Below, one piece after another: positions 62,764 through 64,000 of a stretch of DNA of 64,000 bases. Origin of the DNA: Acidimicrobiales bacterium (GTDB lineage Bacteria > Actinomycetota > Acidimicrobiia > Acidimicrobiales > JAVJTC01); the NCBI GenBank assembly GCA_040219085.1, contig JAVJTC010000033.1, positions 1 to 64,000 of the forward strand, read 5' to 3'. How positions within the stretch are numbered: position 1 is the first letter of the stretch; the number at the start of each line of letters is the position of its first letter. The position numbers were made by a program, and so were the translations under genes. The notes under the pieces are model-generated. The model did not search any database and was not told where the DNA came from. It saw nothing but the letters and a program-made list of their open reading frames with translations.

Positions 62764-62835
62764 CGTTTCCGGGGAGGGCATCCGATCCGGACCGGGGAAG
62801 GTTCCGGTGACGAGTACAGACAAGGGAGTGCCGTA

Positions 62836-64000
62836 ATGGCCGAACACGTCAAGATCTTCGACACGACACTGCGCGACGGCGAGCAGTCGCCGGGCATCTC
62901 GCTCGACCAGAGCGAGAAGCTCGAGATTGCCGAGCAGCTGGCGCGCCTCGGCGTCGACGTCATCGAGGCCGGCTTCCCCATCGCGTCCGAAGGTGACTTC
63001 GAAGCGGTCCACGTCATCGCGCAGGCCGTGCGCGGACCGGTGATCTGCGGGCTGTCCCGCACCGCTGCCAAGGACATCGACCGGTGCTGGGAGGCGATCG
63101 AACCCGCCGAGAAGCGTCGGATCCACACGTTCATCGCCACGTCCGAGACCCATATGAAGCACAAGTTGAAGATGACGCCCGAACAGGTGAAGAAGGAAGC
63201 GGCCCAGGCGGTCACCCGGGCCCGGACCTACACCGACGATGTGGAGTTCTCGCCCGAGGACGCGTCCCGCAGCGACTTCGACTTCATGGTCGAAGTACTG
63301 AGGATCGCCGTCGACAGCGGCGCCACCACCCTCAACATCCCCGACACGGTCGGGTTCGCCTACCCGGCGGAGTACGCGGCCCGATTCACGAAGATCCGCG
63401 AGCTGATCCCCGGCGACTACGTGCTGTCGGCGCACTGCCACAACGACCTCGGTCTGGCAGTCGCCAACTCACTCGCCGCAGTCCAGGCCGGCGTCCGCCA
63501 GATCGAGTGCGCGGTGAACGGGATCGGCGAGCGCGCGGGCAACGCCGCCCTCGAGGAACTCGTCATGGCGGTCCGCACCCGGCCCGACGTGTTCGGCGAC
63601 ATCGAGGTGGGTGTCGACACGAAGGAACTCGCCCGAACGAGCCGCCTCGTGAGCCGACTGACGGGCTACCCGGTCCAGTACAACAAGGCGGTCGTCGGGC
63701 GCAACGCGTTCGCCCACGAGGCTGGCATCCACCAGCACGGTGTGCTCGAGGAGCGCACGACCTACGAGATCATGGATCCGGCCGCCGTCGGTCAGGGCGA
63801 GTCGAAGATCGTCCTCGGCAAGCATTCGGGGCGCCACGCGTTCGTCGACCACATGGCGAAGATGGGGATCGAGATCCACGGCGACGCCCTGAACGCCGCG
63901 TTCGCCCGGTTCAAGGAACTGGCGGACCGCAAGATCGACGTGAGCGACGCGGACCTCGAGGCGATCGTCGCCGACGAGGTGGGTTCGTCCGCGGAGAAGG
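62836..64000 (+). CDS. leuA: 2-isopropylmalate synthase, partial (runs off window)
   Basis: The frame opens at ATG 62836 (GGGAG upstream) and stays open to the window end: 388 codons, 3' truncated. [20 protein letters not shown] is the catalytic signature. The metal-binding HxH is in [13 protein letters not shown], and [18 protein letters not shown] and [20 protein letters not shown] follow. The later [16 protein letters not shown] motif is typical of LeuA type 1. The C-terminal leucine-sensing domain lies beyond the edge. It makes the first committed intermediate of leucine synthesis. The attenuator with leucine codons upstream supports LeuA over citramalate or homocitrate synthase. Confidence 0.93.
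   Translation, partial: MAEHVKIFDTTLRDGEQSPGISLDQSEKLEIAEQLARLGVDVIEAGFPIASEGDFEAVHVIAQAVRGPVICGLSRTAAKDIDRCWEAIEPAEKRRIHTFIATSETHMKHKLKMTPEQVKKEAAQAVTRARTYTDDVEFSPEDASRSDFDFMVEVLRIAVDSGATTLNIPDTVGFAYPAEYAARFTKIRELIPGDYVLSAHCHNDLGLAVANSLAAVQAGVRQIECAVNGIGERAGNAALEELVMAVRTRPDVFGDIEVGVDTKELARTSRLVSRLTGYPVQYNKAVVGRNAFAHEAGIHQHGVLEERTTYEIMDPAAVGQGESKIVLGKHSGRHAFVDHMAKMGIEIHGDALNAAFARFKELADRKIDVSDADLEAIVADEVGSSAEK

Overview
The window is GC-rich DNA, densely packed on both strands, with many GTG/TTG starts and 4-base stop/start overlaps. I read it as an actinobacterial chromosome segment, most likely from an Acidimicrobiia-like lineage. Supporting signs are lipoproteins with AAC-GGG lipoboxes, a LAXTG cell-wall protein, an encapsulin with ferritin-like cargo, a sunset-domain protein, two YceI proteins and apparently leaderless promoters. 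The taxonomic call is inference. No rRNA, tRNA, CRISPR or insertion sequence was seen. Bases 1-56 are an exact inverted copy of 265-320, so the left edge may be a contig end or an assembly fold-back.

Layout. 0-5 kb: a VapBC pair, a PPOX-fold protein, a beta-propeller protein and a TolB-like lipoprotein. 4-6.3 kb (minus): a tight three-gene operon of a sigma-like protein, an XRE-like protein and a PGN_0703-type nuclease, with a palindromic promoter region. 6.5-10.6 kb: two tandem membrane diguanylate cyclases. 10.7-12.3 kb: an HtrA-like lipoprotein protease. 12.5-15.4 kb: a CstR-like repressor, divergent from a carbonic anhydrase / rhodanese / CstB-like persulfide dioxygenase operon, with an 18-bp perfect operator between them. 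15.5-20.7 kb: YceI, VOC, cupin, PPOX, epimerase, methyltransferase, TetR and TauE genes, then a truncated methyltransferase remnant. 21-35 kb: a surface-polysaccharide locus with GT2, fused GT2-GT4, polymerase/ligase-like, nucleotidyltransferase, GT4, fused GT4-GT4, polyprenyl-phosphate sugar transferase, LAXTG protein and an ABC exporter.

35.1-36.1 kb (minus) holds two carboxymuconolactone decarboxylase (CMD) family genes. The downstream one is interrupted by one in-frame TGA exactly where a CxxC motif would place its second cysteine. Seventeen bases after that TGA comes a GGUC tetraloop on a perfect 7-bp stem. I interpret this as a selenoprotein (Cys60-His-Leu-Sec63) with a bacterial SECIS element. 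It is the most notable observation in the window.

36-46 kb: an SDR and a cytochrome P450, an encapsulin operon (ferritin-like cargo, shell, NTF2-like protein), DUF1353, thioesterase and lipoprotein genes, an NYN-LOTUS protein and FtsH. 46-55.6 kb: an Fpg-like glycosylase, a large membrane protein, a dolichyl-phosphate-type GT2, an SDR, a second YceI, a membrane-anchored sulfite-oxidase-like enzyme, RsgA, PhzF and a VIT/CCC1 transporter. 55.7-64 kb: AlgH, SerC, a class I aminotransferase, an S9 peptidase, SerA and a sunset-domain protein, then a leucine-codon leader peptide with an attenuator in front of leuA. LeuA runs off the right edge.
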